From positions 5,976,501-6,040,500 of the forward strand of contig JABWDB010000018.1 of NCBI GenBank assembly GCA_019614645.1: a DNA stretch of 64,000 nucleotides. Reading direction: 5' to 3'. Position numbers and translations under genes: made by a program. This DNA comes from Stratiolaelaps scimitus (Eukaryota; Arthropoda; Arachnida; Mesostigmata; Laelapidae). Shown here piece by piece: positions 38,259 through 49,149 of the stretch. A model generated the notes under the pieces. It saw only the letters and a program-made list of their open reading frames with translations, was not told the DNA's origin and did not search any database. Position 1 is the first letter of the stretch, and each line of letters begins with the position of its first letter.

Positions 38259-41183
38259 ATTCGATGGCGCTTCTCGATCGTTCGTTGTCTGATGATTCAA
38301 GCTCGGGCAGTGCTACAAAGATGTGTCAGTAGTGTCTCACTGGTCAGCGCCGAAGCACCTTTGAGGCAGCGTAATATCGAAGTAAATAACAAATCTAAGA
38401 ATACGCCGGAGACACTCGAGAAGTGGCACTTTCTGGCGTCCGGGAAACGCCATACGATAATTGGCGAGCTCGACACAGTATGACCATGAATATCAAAATA
38501 CAACGCATTTATATGTAGACGTGTAAGCGCATACAGCGATACACGTACACGTATCGCACAATCCATGGCGCTCTCTCGCTTGTTTCTTTTGCTGGTAGCA
38601 GTAATATCAGCATCTGAATTATCCGAGCACCCAGGATAACTGAACGAGTTTCATGTCAACTCTCTCTCTCTCACTCTCCCTCTCCCTAAACAACAAGAGA
38701 AAGCCACTGGCGAGCTAGAGGCACCAGAATTGCCAGCAGCAGCAGCAATAGTGAGACACTGTTCGGCGTTTGCCAATCGTTTGCCCATCCCCGCCAGCCT
38801 TGCTAGACCTCTCCCTTAAGCCCCTCCTCTCGACCTGTCGGAAGTCTCAGGAGGGCAATCGTACTTTTCTTCTGCGGCCGCCGGATCACTATAGGAGACG
38901 CTGCGGGAATCGAGTGTTCGTATTCCTCTGCTTTTCGCTGTCTCTCTGTCTCTCCCGTGGCGCTCGGAAGTCCCGACGCTCAAGTCCTGATCAAGTTCCG
39001 GCTTTGCCTCCAGTTGCATTCCTCCTTTGAATGCTGCTGCAGCAGTAGCCCAATGAATCGATCGATATATCATCCGCTCGTCATGTATACATACACGTAT
39101 GGAGCGCGGATGTATAGATTCTCCTGCATAGCACTTGTGAATCATCTTTTGTGATTCGCTGTCCTTATATTTGGTTGGGCGCCCGCTCGCTCGTCCGCTT
39201 GCTGCAAGCATGTATCCATTATGTTCGTCATCGTTCTCACTCCAGCCAACAGCTGCAGCAGCCACCACCCAAAAGCAGACCTCTCAATCGTCATCATTTG
39301 CCTGTGATTGCCGCAACTGCTGCGGCCAACTGGCTACAGCTCTTAGCCACAGTAGTACCTACATTACAACGACCCAGATAGCTTCCAAGACGCCAAGATG
39401 ACGAGTAGTGGCCGAGAGCCAATTGCCCCGGCAGTGAAGTCTCAGCTTATGCGATGGGGTGCGTATCAAGCGATCGGCAGCTGAGTTCTACCGAGCGATG
39501 GTGTCTCCTGTGCCTCTCTCTCTCTCTCTCTCCATATCTCTCTCTTTCATCGTTGACTGTCGGCGCTTTTAGCTCTGCTGAGCGGAGACCACGATACTGA
39601 GTGCGTTCCACGTCGGCATCGACGCAGTGGCTGCTGACGCGGAGAGACGCATCACCATCGCGTCTTTGGCCTTTCGCACACCACCAAACTCCTTCTTCCG
39701 ACTTAGCGCTGTCCGCTATGGCCCGTCTCTTACTTGTACGCGACTCCTCCTGCCGGCCCAGAAGCCCCCAGAAGTGGCCCGGACCCCCGGAAGTGGTTCA
39801 CTTAGGCGACGCTACGCATCCGCGATGAAGCCTACTGCCTCAGTTAGTGGAGATGAGACTGACCAACGAAGCAAGCAACGGGCGGATAGTGCAGGACCGA
39901 GCACTGAGAGCAGGCCGAAGGGGCCGGTCGACGTCCTACATCCACATCATCGCTGTCGTCGTCGTCGTCGTCGTCGCGCTCGTCAACTCGGATACCGGCT
40001 CAGGACAGGACAACCTAGCCGGTTGTCGCCGGCCTCCCACTGTTGCCAACAGCACCACCATTCGGTTGATTGTAGGAGAAGGGGACGAGTGGGACGGGGT
40101 TGGTCCTGGGAGTCTCAGCCCCTTTCCTTCTTTCGGCCATTGTCCGACTAAGGACGTACTACCGGCATAGTGGAACTACGGCCACAAACAGAGCCTGTCT
40201 GTCTGCCTGCCTGTCCGACCGAGCGAGCGAGCGAACGAGGTCTCTCTTTCTCCAGTCTCCCTGTATGAGTCTCATGAATGCCACCACTGTCAAGTAAACC
40301 AACGATGATGCCCGGAGCAGCAGCAGCAGCAGCAGCAGCATTGGTAGCTGAAAGAAAACGAGAGAGTGGGAGAGAGAGAGAGAGAGAGAGAGACGTGGGT
40401 GCAAGAGATTCTCGTTGTTTGTTGTTGTTGCTGCTGCTGTTGCTGTTGTTATGAGAACACAATGATGAAGAAGAGTACACGATGTCAAGCGTAGGGGTAG
40501 TAGTGTCTAAATGGCTCCTCTTGTCTCAACAGTTGCCTAGTGTACCGTCGATCCTGATGCTCTTCGCGGTCTGTTCTGGCGTCACCCGGGCCCTTTGCCA
40601 ACCAAGAAGGTTTGCGCCTGATCATTCTGCCCCCTTGACCACTTTGCGACGCCGAGAATCAATGGTCTCGCGGTGGTGATGATGGTAGTGGTTGCGGTGT
40701 GGGCAGGGTACAACGTTTCCCAATGGCCTCACATTGGGCGTCGAAATGAGCGCATTTCAACCAAGTGCCTACCCAGACCACTGTTGCGTTTTAGAGGCAC
40801 AGAAAACCGATCTACACTCTCTCTCTCGCTCTCTCTCTATTGAACACTGTCCGACATCAACGGCCGCGCTTAGAATACGTGTGTTTTATACGCTTAGACA
40901 CCGTGCGAAACGATCTGAGTGTGTCGCATTCATCGTCGCATGTAAGACACGCGCGTAAATTGACCATAATAAGCAGAATCTCCCGTAGAAGCGGTTTATA
41001 TAGCTGTTTTTCGAGCTGACCCTCAGCTGTTCCCCTATCTGACAGGCCTCAGCTCTTAACCGTTTAGGTATTAATACTATGAGGACCTGCCGGGGCCACC
41101 TTAGCTTATTCTCTGCCTTACTCGTACCTGACAAGAATCCTCAGATAAAGAAAGATGACAAAGAACTCCAAAGATTCTCCAAA
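38259..41183. other. non-coding or ambiguous stretch
   Basis: Contains TC tracts at 39515-39545, GTC triplets near 39955, CAG at 40317-40341, GA at about 40370-40394 and GTT/GCT triplets to 40450. A minus frame at 40886-41134 follows an acceptor-like TTCTTGTCAG and is possible but unsupported otherwise. Other frames overlap on both strands. Confidence 0.4.
40317..40394. repeat. CAG triplets then GA repeat
   Basis: Eight CAG units, a 25-bp gap, then a GA run. Confidence 0.92.
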
Positions 41184-41270
41184 GCGTCTGACAGGATTTG
41201 AACCCAACACACACGTGTCCCTCCGGTCTAGTAGTCTAAGACGCTCACCACTAGATAACCATCCAGGGGA
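41184..41270 (-). other. tRNA-like remnant, Glu-like head
   Basis: On minus, CCCTGGATGGTTATCTAGTG resembles the start of eukaryotic tRNA-Glu, with an A-box-like D arm. A B-box-like GGGTTCAAATCC follows at tRNA-like spacing. The acceptor ends do not pair and the anticodon loop lacks the usual U33, so it is not a working tRNA. It fits a tRNA pseudogene or SINE head. The GTCT...TACTAG core is shared with the 2.4-kb remnant. Confidence 0.45.
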
Positions 41271-41526
41271 GAGAAGGGGTTTATATACAAGCATACAAGC
41301 GATGTATGTATTATACGATTCGACGTAAATATTTGTAAGTTATTCATGACGGCTGGTGGGCGGTCGGCACCATCGTGGGTCTACCCAGTGGTAAACTTCC
41401 AGCTCGTGGATATTATATGGTGGTGAGAGTCGACGATTTCAAGTATGCTACAGATCGAGCAAGATCGGTCTACTGTGCCGTCCGAGTGGCCGTACTACAA
41501 ATTGATGGGTGTATTGTGATTAATTT

Positions 41527-41592
41527 AGTGCAGAGCAGATTTAAATTTTAAATTTAAAAATTTAAAATTTTTTTTTTATTAAATTTTTTTTC
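41527..41592. repeat. A/T-only foldback-rich tract
   Basis: Repeated AAATTT units with long T runs. Many overlapping short palindromes are possible. Confidence 0.85.
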
Positions 41593-41880
41593 GAAAAGCC
41601 AGCGGCTAATGGTCTGTGATAACAAGATATGGATTGGGCGTCGTCATTGATGTTATGTTTGGTTACGATGTGCCTGGAGGATGGAACTGTATTGGACCAG
41701 CTGTCGAATACGGTTCGTTCGCCATCGTAAGCCATGGTAGTTGCAGTGAGCCTGTTATCAGGAGTATCAGTGTTCGTCTCCTGTTGAAACATCTGCAGTG
41801 GACGTATTTTCTGTCCAGCGTCCAAGATGATAGCCGCTAGGATCGTCCCTGGTGTCAAATGCCGCTTACCTGAAATGAGG
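41593..41880. CDS. coding-like block, strand unresolved
   Basis: On minus, a TTCTTATTGCCTCATTTCAG site is followed by an open frame of about 95 codons (TPGTILAAIILDAG near its start, about 62% purine-first) that stops in the A/T tract. On plus, a 74-codon frame (contains VVIDVMFGYDVPGGWNCIG, about 65% purine-first) ends at a TAG at 41840. Both cannot be coding in full. The CAGGTAAGC on minus could also be a donor. No family was recognised. Confidence 0.22.
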
Positions 41881-42356
41881 CAATAAGAACAATGATGATA
41901 AGAAGACACAGGAATAACAATATCAGAACGAACAAAGAGTCCTGTTCCTCAGCGCTTCCGAGACAACATAATCTAACCGATTCGTTTCCGTCCGGCATCG
42001 ATGTTCATAGAATAGCTTAAATCAACGAGCCATCCATATGCAAGAACAAGTTAACCGAGACCGGAGTTATATTAATAATAATAATAATAACAAGCACTAT
42101 ATTTCATAGATATATTAGCTTTTTTCAAAGTTCGCAATCAGTGCATGGATACTGTCGTACGTTGATCAGTACCACCAGTAGGCAAAATGTACGAGCTAAC
42201 ATTGCAATGAGCGTTTGATATTGGACAAGGAGGAAGAAGGTTAGTTTCATAGGAAAGCCTGATTAGTGCAATACAGGGCCTTTGATTGTCTGTCTGCCCA
42301 AGGAAATCACTACCTAAGCTCCCCGCAACCACTTCCGCTTAGCGGTGAACAGCACA

Positions 42357-42641
42357 ATGGCTGTCTTGATTTCGAAAGACGAACAAGAGGCCCTGCCCTA
42401 TCAGATCCAACAGGTTCAGCAGGCGAGTACAGGCGAAGTTCAACGAAAGTACAAGCCTAAATCTTGTAATTACCCACAAAAAGAGATGCCTAAAGAAAAT
42501 CCGGCCTGTGTCAACGGGTCCACGGCAGCGCCCATGGGTGGGCAACACCCCCCCCCCCCGCAAAGGTCCCCAGGCTGTGCCAAATTGACCATCAGATGGG
42601 GTTCTTACACGAAGGGAACTAGCGGGTTAGAGAACCCCTGA
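42357..42641 (+). CDS. candidate small ORF, 94 codons
   Basis: ATG in good context (CACAATGG) to TGA. The protein is polar, rich in Gln, Lys and Pro (DEQEALPYQIQQVQQASTGE), with about 60% purine-first codons and a proline run over a C tract at about 42549-42559. A minus frame at 42339-42563 overlaps. No family was recognised. Confidence 0.27.
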   Translation: MAVLISKDEQEALPYQIQQVQQASTGEVQRKYKPKSCNYPQKEMPKENPACVNGSTAAPMGGQHPPPPQRSPGCAKLTIRWGSYTKGTSGLENP

Positions 42642-42770
42642 ACGGAGCAGAAAGAAAAAACGAGGAAGCCAAAAAGAACTTCCGTGCTGCTGGTATTTTC
42701 GCCTCAGTCTTGCCTTGTTTTCGCAATGCGTTCGGTCATTGCATAGCTAGCGCACTGAACAGAGGCGGTA

Positions 42771-42829
42771 CAATGCATCCACCTGGTGGCATTGTAAGCA
42801 AAGTCAATGTTGGATTTCGTTCCAACATT
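42771..42829. repeat. two hairpins in tandem
   Basis: The first pairs ACAATG and CCACC with GGTGG and CATTGT, with a 3-base bulge. The second pairs AATGTTGGA at 42806-42814 with TCCAACATT at 42821-42829 around a 6-base loop, perfectly. Confidence 0.75.
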
Positions 42830-42900
42830 TGCAGGCGTTTGCGTTGCATTTTGACGGCACGGCGTCAGCCATATTGTAAGGGCGAAGACGCGGCGAAGTA

Positions 42901-43092
42901 TTAAACATAGTACAGAGCGGGGGAGGATACGTGCCTACTTCTCGCTAATACGAATCGCCGACTAATACGAATCGTACCACCACTACTATTTCCACCAGTA
43001 GATGACAGATAGCGAATATAAGAAGGAGCAATAAGATCTGAAGTGATCCCCCATGCAGGGGGGCAAACGCTTAAGGAGTCTGGGTAATGCAC
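42901..43092 (-). CDS. exon 2 of candidate two-exon minus gene
   Basis: Acceptor CACTACCCAG (AG at 43094-43093) opens a frame of 63 codons (VHYPDSLSVCPPAWGITSDL at its start) ending in TAA at 42901-42903. It joins in phase 0 to the exon ending at 43273 across a 180-bp GT-AG intron. In another frame the unspliced DNA also stays open, so the reading is not unique. No family was recognised. Confidence 0.3.
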   Translation of the reverse strand: MHYPDSLSVCPPAWGITSDLIAPSYIRYLSSTGGNSSGGTIRISRRFVLARSRHVSSPALYYV

Positions 43093-43272
43093 CTGGGTAG
43101 TGCGAATAGTAACAGTAGCTGCAGTAGCAGCAGCAGCAGCGATAGCTCACTGTGGTGTTGCGGCTGCGTGGCAGAGTAGTACCGCAATTCGGCGACTGGT
43201 GTGTGGCGGCCGAACAAAATGGGTCGGTCGGCCCGTTGCTCGTCCTGGCTGCCGACCTGCTTTCTTGCTTAC

Positions 43273-43845
43273 CTCCAGGTGGCCCGCCCCCGCCACTTGG
43301 CCCGGGGATAAAAATGGCTTCCGTTCGTTGGTCCCTTCCACCTCCTCGCTCACTATTGTTATAGTTGTTCGGGTCGACTGCGACCCCATAGCTGTAGTAG
43401 TAGTAGTAGTATACTGGTAGTGGAGGCAGTGGCGTTTCTGCATAGTTGTTAGCCGCATACGGAGCGTTGGTTCTTGTCTGGCGGAGCGAACGTAGAAGGT
43501 ACCACACACACACACACACCTAAGTATGGATCTTTCCATGCGACTGGCTTCCATAACACAGGGATTTAGCTGAGCGCGAGCTCGCGCCGCTGAGGCGGTA
43601 GCAGCGAGGCGCAGCAGCAGCAGCCGTTGCGGTGTCGGCGTCGAGGTCTTTAAGATCTTGGCTTGCTGCCGGCAGTGGTGGCTGTTCAAGGAATATGCAC
43701 ACCCAACACGAGTCTGGTCGAGTGAACTGCAGGCGCGCCTGGGATTCAGGCGAGCGCGCCTACCCCCGCGCGAGTTGCCATGGATGGCACAATGGCAGCC
43801 AGTCTGCCTAGCCAAAGCGGGCCCCCGGACCTCCGCCGTCCCCAT
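43273..43845 (-). CDS. exon 1 of candidate two-exon minus gene
   Basis: ATG at 43845 and 191 codons to GGAG|GTAAGC (GT at 43272-43271), a strong donor in phase 0. The last 34 codons (TRTTITIVSEEVEGTNERKP) are strongly purine-first. The middle reads through GT and CAG repeats. Spliced to the exon at 43092 it gives about 254 residues. A smaller version starts after an internal acceptor at 43478, where a second frame (YAANNYAETPLPPLPV) is also open. Plus-strand frames compete over 43.66-43.86 kb. Confidence 0.3.
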
Positions 43846-43868
43846 GCCCGACGGTTCCTGAGGATCTG

Positions 43869-44155
43869 GTGAGGCCTCCTGATTTTCTCTGCTCCTCGTC
43901 CTGGATAGGGGGATCGTCGCCAGGACACGAGGGACGTGTTGGCTCGGTGATGTCGTCCGTGTTCTCGTTGAGCTCTTTATTTTCAGCTCGTAAGCAGGAA
44001 GAGACGGCGAAGAGTCGCTCCGTCGCCGTTGCGAACCCCGGCCGCTACAACAACGGACAGATTACCTGCGCCGCTCCGCATATCTGCAACTGTGTGCGCG
44101 TACACGCGTATGTACGATACAACCTGTGGGTCCAATCATACGACGCCGACGCCTG
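43869..44155 (+). CDS. candidate ORF on plus strand
   Basis: Open frame with an ATG at about 43947 (MSSVFSLSSLFSARKQEET) to a TGA at 44153-44155. The last 56 codons are about 61% purine-first and 70% GC at third positions. An acceptor-like CTTTATTTTCAG (AG at 43985-43986) lies inside. From that acceptor another frame is open in phase 0 for exactly 62 codons to a donor at 44173. It is head-to-head with the minus candidate at 43845, only 24 bp away. No family was recognised. Confidence 0.25.
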
Positions 44156-44172
44156 ACCCTAAATCGCTGTGC

Positions 44173-44238
44173 GTAAGCGAGACGGCCACACTTCCCACAA
44201 TGTCTCTAGTTCTCTTTCTCTCTCCACTTCATTTCCAG
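44173..44238 (+). other. 66-bp intron-like segment
   Basis: Starts TGC|GTAAGC and ends with a tract of about 28 pyrimidine-rich bases and CATTTCCAG. Length and signals match short arthropod introns. The downstream segment 44239-44329 has one coding-like frame (RGIGGAPLPSLEARLRQELM) to a TAG, if entered in phase 1. A phase-0 entry meets TGA at once. Confidence 0.4.
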
Positions 44239-44329
44239 TGAGGGGAATAGGTGGTGCGCCGCTACCGAGTCTCGAAGCTCGACTTCGGCAGGAGCTAATG
44301 AGAAGCATGCTCGCCACCGTGAAATAGCC

Positions 44330-45518
44330 AAAGAATCATTTTTGCTGATTGTGGTCAGCTTCCTGCTTCCTGCGAACACCGCACGCACGCACTCATGTGT
44401 ACGCCGCCTCCATCTCGCGCGTGTCTTTAGTATCATTCCCATTCGCCCGCCGGTCAGCAGTAATCATTGCAGCAGTGTATATTGTTTCAAGTGCTCGTTC
44501 TATACGCATACGCTTACATACATATATGTATGTACTAAGGAGGAAATCGGAGCCAGAAGAAGCGAAGATAATGCCTTCTGAACAAATGTGTTATCGATAG
44601 TCCTCGAGGGAATGTTTTCTTCCTCACGGAACAGTATCACGGATGGCTAGTTCCTGCACTAATCTACGCTTGTTATAGGCCATTATGACAAACTACAAGA
44701 TATACTCATCTCTGAATTATACCCGTAAGATAAATTACTGTCTCCTTCCTGAAGTCGCTGCTGGAGGCGTCATGTTGCTGTGGCACGATTCATTATACTC
44801 GGCTGATTTTTGCTATGGAAAATGTTTAAAAACATAAATTAATTGAGCGATCAAGCCTCTCGCTCATCAATATATAGTACAACTAATTCTGACCCGTTGG
44901 CTGTAACACTATTAATCGGGCATCTCGAAGTTACTTGGGCTAAGCATCCTCTATCACTCCTCCTTTTCCATCTCAACAACCGACTCAACAGCTACGACTC
45001 ATAGAGGTAGTCGTACTGGCGGTAGTCAACGTCTTCGACGAAACCTCACCAAACTCCACCGTACGAGATCTTTCGACAGCTGGAGCAGCTGAAGGAGGGA
45101 AAGGAGAAAGAGGTGACGGCGGGTCAGTAGACCTTGCCAAAGACAGCATCGTTAGGTTCGCCTTCTGTATCTCTCCTTCGATCTCTCTCTCTCTCTCTGT
45201 TTCTCATACGAACCCGATGAGCGCTCTAGCGCCGCAGCCCTCGGTCCTGCGATGCCCGATCCGCGTTTCCCGCTTCTGCACATGGATTCCTCGGCTTGAG
45301 GAAGTCAAGGGAGGCTGAGAGGAGATCTAGAAGGGTCAAGCGAACGATCCCCACCCGCCTGGTCACTCGTATGGCGAAGGGATAGCAGCTGCTGAGCGTC
45401 GGCCGGCCACTGCAGCCCCAGCAGAAGACGTGGATGGCGGCCATAGCCGTGCTTGGCTAGCTGGTCTAACCGAGTCCGTTGCGCCAATCTCATCTGGCCT
45501 AATGTCTTTTCGGTATCC
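44330..45518. other. non-coding stretch
   Basis: A small ACATACATATATGTATGT palindrome at about 44515-44532 and a TC tract near 45188. No gene is supported. Confidence 0.5.
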
Positions 45519-45929
45519 TCATCCTCGTTCGCCTTGCCTTGCCTTGCTTGGCTTGGTTCGTTCACTGAGGCTGCCGGCAGCGACCAGCAAGTGAGGGCCA
45601 CCGAGCCCTGGACTGGGGCACGGGTGACAGAGAACTGGTCGTGGTGGCGGCCGTAGTGGCAACGGTGATAGTGGTGGTGGTGGCGGTGGTGGCGAATGAC
45701 GATGGTTTTGGCTTGAGCCAACGGGGACAGGCTGGCTAGCGATGGATGCCAGCCAGGGGCGAGCCGAAAGATCTATTCCTCCTTGCCGCCGTCGGCTCCA
45801 AAGATTAATGGACCCTATGGCTTCGTGGGTTGACTCTGCTAGCCCGTCGCCGCGGTGGCCCGTTAGCTGCCGCTCTTCGGCCAGCGATAGCCATCTCAGT
45901 GTAGGCTGGCGAGAAGCGACCCAACCCAT
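45519..45929 (-). CDS. candidate ORF with proline-rich segment
   Basis: ATG at 45929, 136 codons. The N-terminal half is mixed (TLRWLSLAEERQLTGHRGDG), followed by a proline-rich stretch over a GGT/GGC triplet tract and a basic tail. It overlaps the plus candidate starting at 45742 and the two exclude each other over 188 bp. No family was recognised. Confidence 0.22.
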   Translation of the reverse strand: MGWVASRQPTLRWLSLAEERQLTGHRGDGLAESTHEAIGSINLWSRRRQGGIDLSARPWLASIASQPVPVGSSQNHRHSPPPPPPPLSPLPLRPPPRPVLCHPCPSPGLGGPHLLVAAGSLSERTKPSKARQGERG

Positions 45930-46077
45930 GTGCTATATCCATCCGTTCTACATCTCTCTCTCTCTCTCTCCCCTGCTCTTTCGAACTTTACACTTCACAA
46001 CCTTTCTCCGGCTTTCTCAGCACATGAAGGAGGATAAGGTGACCAATTCCGAAGAAGACGAAGAGAAGCATGACTGA
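45742..46077 (+). CDS. candidate ORF, 111 codons, acidic tail
   Basis: ATG to TGA. Residues 26-55 are Ser/Trp-rich and residues 70-92 hydrophobic, reading partly through a TC repeat. The last 18 residues (HMKEDKVTNSEEDEEKHD) are charged and follow a strong acceptor, CTCCGGCTTTCTCAG (AG at 46019-46020). The tail may therefore be a separate last exon at 46021-46077 rather than part of this frame. No family was recognised. Confidence 0.28.
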   Translation: MDASQGRAERSIPPCRRRLQRLMDPMASWVDSASPSPRWPVSCRSSASDSHLSVGWREATQPMCYIHPFYISLSLSPLLFRTLHFTTFLRLSQHMKEDKVTNSEEDEEKHD

Positions 46078-48396
46078 GGCCCAGCGGCGCCAGTACAGCG
46101 AGTACTTCGTACTTGCAGCAAGTAACAATGTACATGTATAGTATGAACGTGCGCGGGTGTATAGCAGCATGCGATGTCTCAGCCGGCGGCTCTGCCCATG
46201 TTACATGTGCGCGCAACATACAAACTCGATAGGATGAGGCAACGTACGGATGCTCGTGCCTTACTGTACTCGACGCTGGTGACAACGGCACCAGCGGTCG
46301 ACTGGCAAGATCGAGATTGCCCGGGTGCCGTCTAGAAATCTATTGTGTTATCCTTGTACAATGGCTGCTGTGGCTTTGCTATTTCGTTTACAACGAAGTG
46401 TGCGCCGTCTATCCGTCTCTAGTTTATGTCCCCGTTTTTATCGCGAAACCAGCACGAGTCAGACGAATGCTGCAAACGCATGCGGGAACTGTAACTGTCG
46501 TTGTTCAACTACTGACGTTCAGTTGTGGAGGTTTAGATAACAAAAAAAAACGTCGTAATACCCATCGTGTTAATGATAAATTGCTAGAATAATGGTCGTA
46601 CGCTTTGACGAAAATTATTGTGTAGGATCCACGCCGAAGATATCGGGAAGGGGAGCGAAATAAACAGCGTAGTCGTTACCGATTGCTAATTTCTATCTGA
46701 CTCGAACAAAGTCAGCCGCTGATTTGGCCACGACAAGCAAAGATGTTTCACGTTTGATTGTCATTCATTAATCGGCCACGCCAGCATGATCGCCGGCGAA
46801 ACCGGCATGAGTCATTACGTAATTGGCATTTATACTTATCGTATGCGTTCGATTACAATTCTATATAAGAAGGAACACACACACACACACACGTGAACGA
46901 GTATAAATGCGCTCAACGCCGGAGGCAGTAAGATAATAGAGACAAAAAAAGGGAACCTCTTTATATCATTCACAGCAGCGACAATGCGGTTCTTACTGTC
47001 TGTTCTGGAGCGAGCATCGCTGACCGTGCCCCACACAATTCCGAGTTCGACTACCCGTTGGCTAATCCAGCGAACTCAAACGGAAAGTGCAGACAACAAT
47101 ATCGAATGCAAACGCTCTCTGTTAACAGCGTTCTGACCCCGATTAGATATTGACACGCTATGAATAGTGACGACGCTCGGCGATTCTGTGGCGACAGCCG
47201 AGAGATTCGAGAGCTCGTACGAGGTCCGGACGAGTCACATTCGGCTCATCAGCATCACTCACCACTCGTTGGATGCAATGCTGATTTGGGAAAACGCGAA
47301 GGTGGTTCACTGGTGTTATTTTTCGAAATGGGCCTCTCCACTTAACGGCCACGACGAACTCTACACAGGGGACAGATTCTATACATTCCCACGAAAAGCT
47401 ACGAGATGACTATCATAAAGCCTGTCAGCATACGTCCTCCAAACAGCGTTTACAACCGGAATGGCTGTATTTCCCGGACAACGATAGTGCAATGCACATA
47501 TAACACAGCGATGTTGTCTTCGCAAAGCGTGCGAGCTAACATCACGATTGTATTGAAATTCTATATACACAGTTATAGCATACAGGCATAACCGACAGGT
47601 CCACGTGGAACGAGAGGGTTATTATGAGGCGCGTTGCGAAATAGATTTGGCAGTATTGCAGTATATTTGGTTATTCTCCTGGCATTATGATATCCGATCG
47701 AAGATCGGAAGATGTATCTGTTTCTCAGGTCTGTCTTATGGAGAGTTGCCCCTAACCATACACTTCGATGGGACGGTCAGCCCACGTTCCTCCGACTGGT
47801 TTACTAAATGTCTTACTATTTTATTTGTTATGACACCGTTAGCGATGCTCGGGTGACGATATTGCTATACCTAATGCTGCCCCTGCCGAATCCTGCTGTA
47901 GACAAAATCACCGTAGCTTTATGGCGACATCCCGCGGCCCGAGGTTCGCTGCCCTCCTGACCAACATAAAGCGGAACAACAATTTCGTTATTTTGTAATA
48001 GTAATAATTATAACAATAATAATAATAATATATTATATATAAACGTATATACAAGCCAGTGGTGCAACTGCGTATTGTGCGTCGTGATAAACAAAATGTT
48101 GAAGTTGAAAAGCGAAAAATCGTATCCGAATTTCACAAAATGCCTCTATTCTATCATATGCACTTCTACAGCGCTCATATATACTTGTGTGTGCGCAATG
48201 TTCACGTCAGATCAAGGTCAACCGCTGCTGTTGTTTGTCGTTCGACTCGCCACTGCTAAACTATAATAAAATCTTCGCAACAAATAAGGCAAAGAAAGAT
48301 AAATACAACGGGCATACGTTGGTGATCCCGCTCGTTGGCACCACGTTGGCGTCACGAAACATTGTCGGGGCGTGCTTCTGTAACAGGCGTCTTCTG
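46078..48396. other. non-coding stretch
   Basis: CA repeat at 46873-46892 and ATA triplets at about 48003-48032. Frames up to 83 codons show no splice or codon support. Confidence 0.5.
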
Positions 48397-49149
48397 TCAT
48401 TCGGCTGGCGGGCAAGCGCTCCGCAATGCTGCGGCAAGGCAACAGCGGAACACAATGAATGCAGCAGAATGTTGGGAGCATTCATCGCGCAGCGCAAAAA
48501 GTAGTAGATAGCTGCAGAGGAAGATGAAGAGGCGTAAGGTGCAACTGCCGTAGCAGCTGTACATATGCAAGCGAGTTCCCACCGCGTGTCGGACGGCGCC
48601 GGTCGACGGAATCCACAACGGCGGCGGCGGCAGCTGCTGCAATTCGTCGTTGCACTGGCAAGTGCACAGACACCAGACCAAGCTCAGTACAGAGGAAAAC
48701 AGAGAGGGAGAGAGAGAGAGAGAGATGAGAGCGGAGCGGAGAGAAGGAAAGATCGGAGATCCCTGTGAGAGAGATTCCACTAAACGGGAGAGCTCAATCG
48801 TTTTCTCGGTAGATTGCCGACTTGCTAGGCCGGCATGCTCTGGCGCAATAACGAAGCGTCTGCGCCGACCGCGGACGCGGTGCAGTTTATTATTAATGTT
48901 TCCCTCCCTCTGCAGCTGACTGGCGAGTGCCGCGGTTGGGGCTCTATGGTTAAGTATCAACAAGGAACGCGTATAATTGCATGTACCCTTACACGGCTGA
49001 TGGTCGGATTTCATGAAGCCAACAGCGGATAGAACAACAACAATATAACAAGAAGAGAAAGAAAAGTAAAGAAAACCGAGGAACAGTCGGGAGAAACGCA
49101 AGCTAACGGCCACGCCGCGGCACTTCCTGCTAATAATGATGATGACCAT
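48397..49149 (-). CDS. candidate ORF, 250 codons, hydrophobic start
   Basis: ATG at 49149. Residues 17-46 are hydrophobic (FSRLFLGFLYFSFSSCYIVV), resembling a signal anchor. A polar, basic part follows (RVRGRRRRFVIAPEH), and a Ser-Leu run made by a GA repeat on the plus strand at 48698-48726. A donor-like CCGT|GTAAGG lies near residue 55. Part of the length comes from repeats. Plus frames of 65-89 codons overlap. No domain was recognised. Confidence 0.25.
   Translation of the reverse strand: MVIIIISRKCRGVAVSLRFSRLFLGFLYFSFSSCYIVVVLSAVGFMKSDHQPCKGTCNYTRSLLILNHRAPTAALASQLQREGNINNKLHRVRGRRRRFVIAPEHAGLASRQSTEKTIELSRLVESLSQGSPIFPSLRSALISLSLSPSLFSSVLSLVWCLCTCQCNDELQQLPPPPLWIPSTGAVRHAVGTRLHMYSCYGSCTLRLFIFLCSYLLLFALRDECSQHSAAFIVFRCCLAAALRSACPPAE

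Noticed and set aside
41247..41265. GGTTATCTAG on minus, matching 10 bases inside the known miR-9 family
   Set aside because: The match is only ten bases, lies inside the tRNA-like D arm, and there is no precursor hairpin around it.
47930..47960. GAGGTTCGCTGCCC resembling a B box on plus
   Set aside because: The conserved A58 position and a clear A box are missing.
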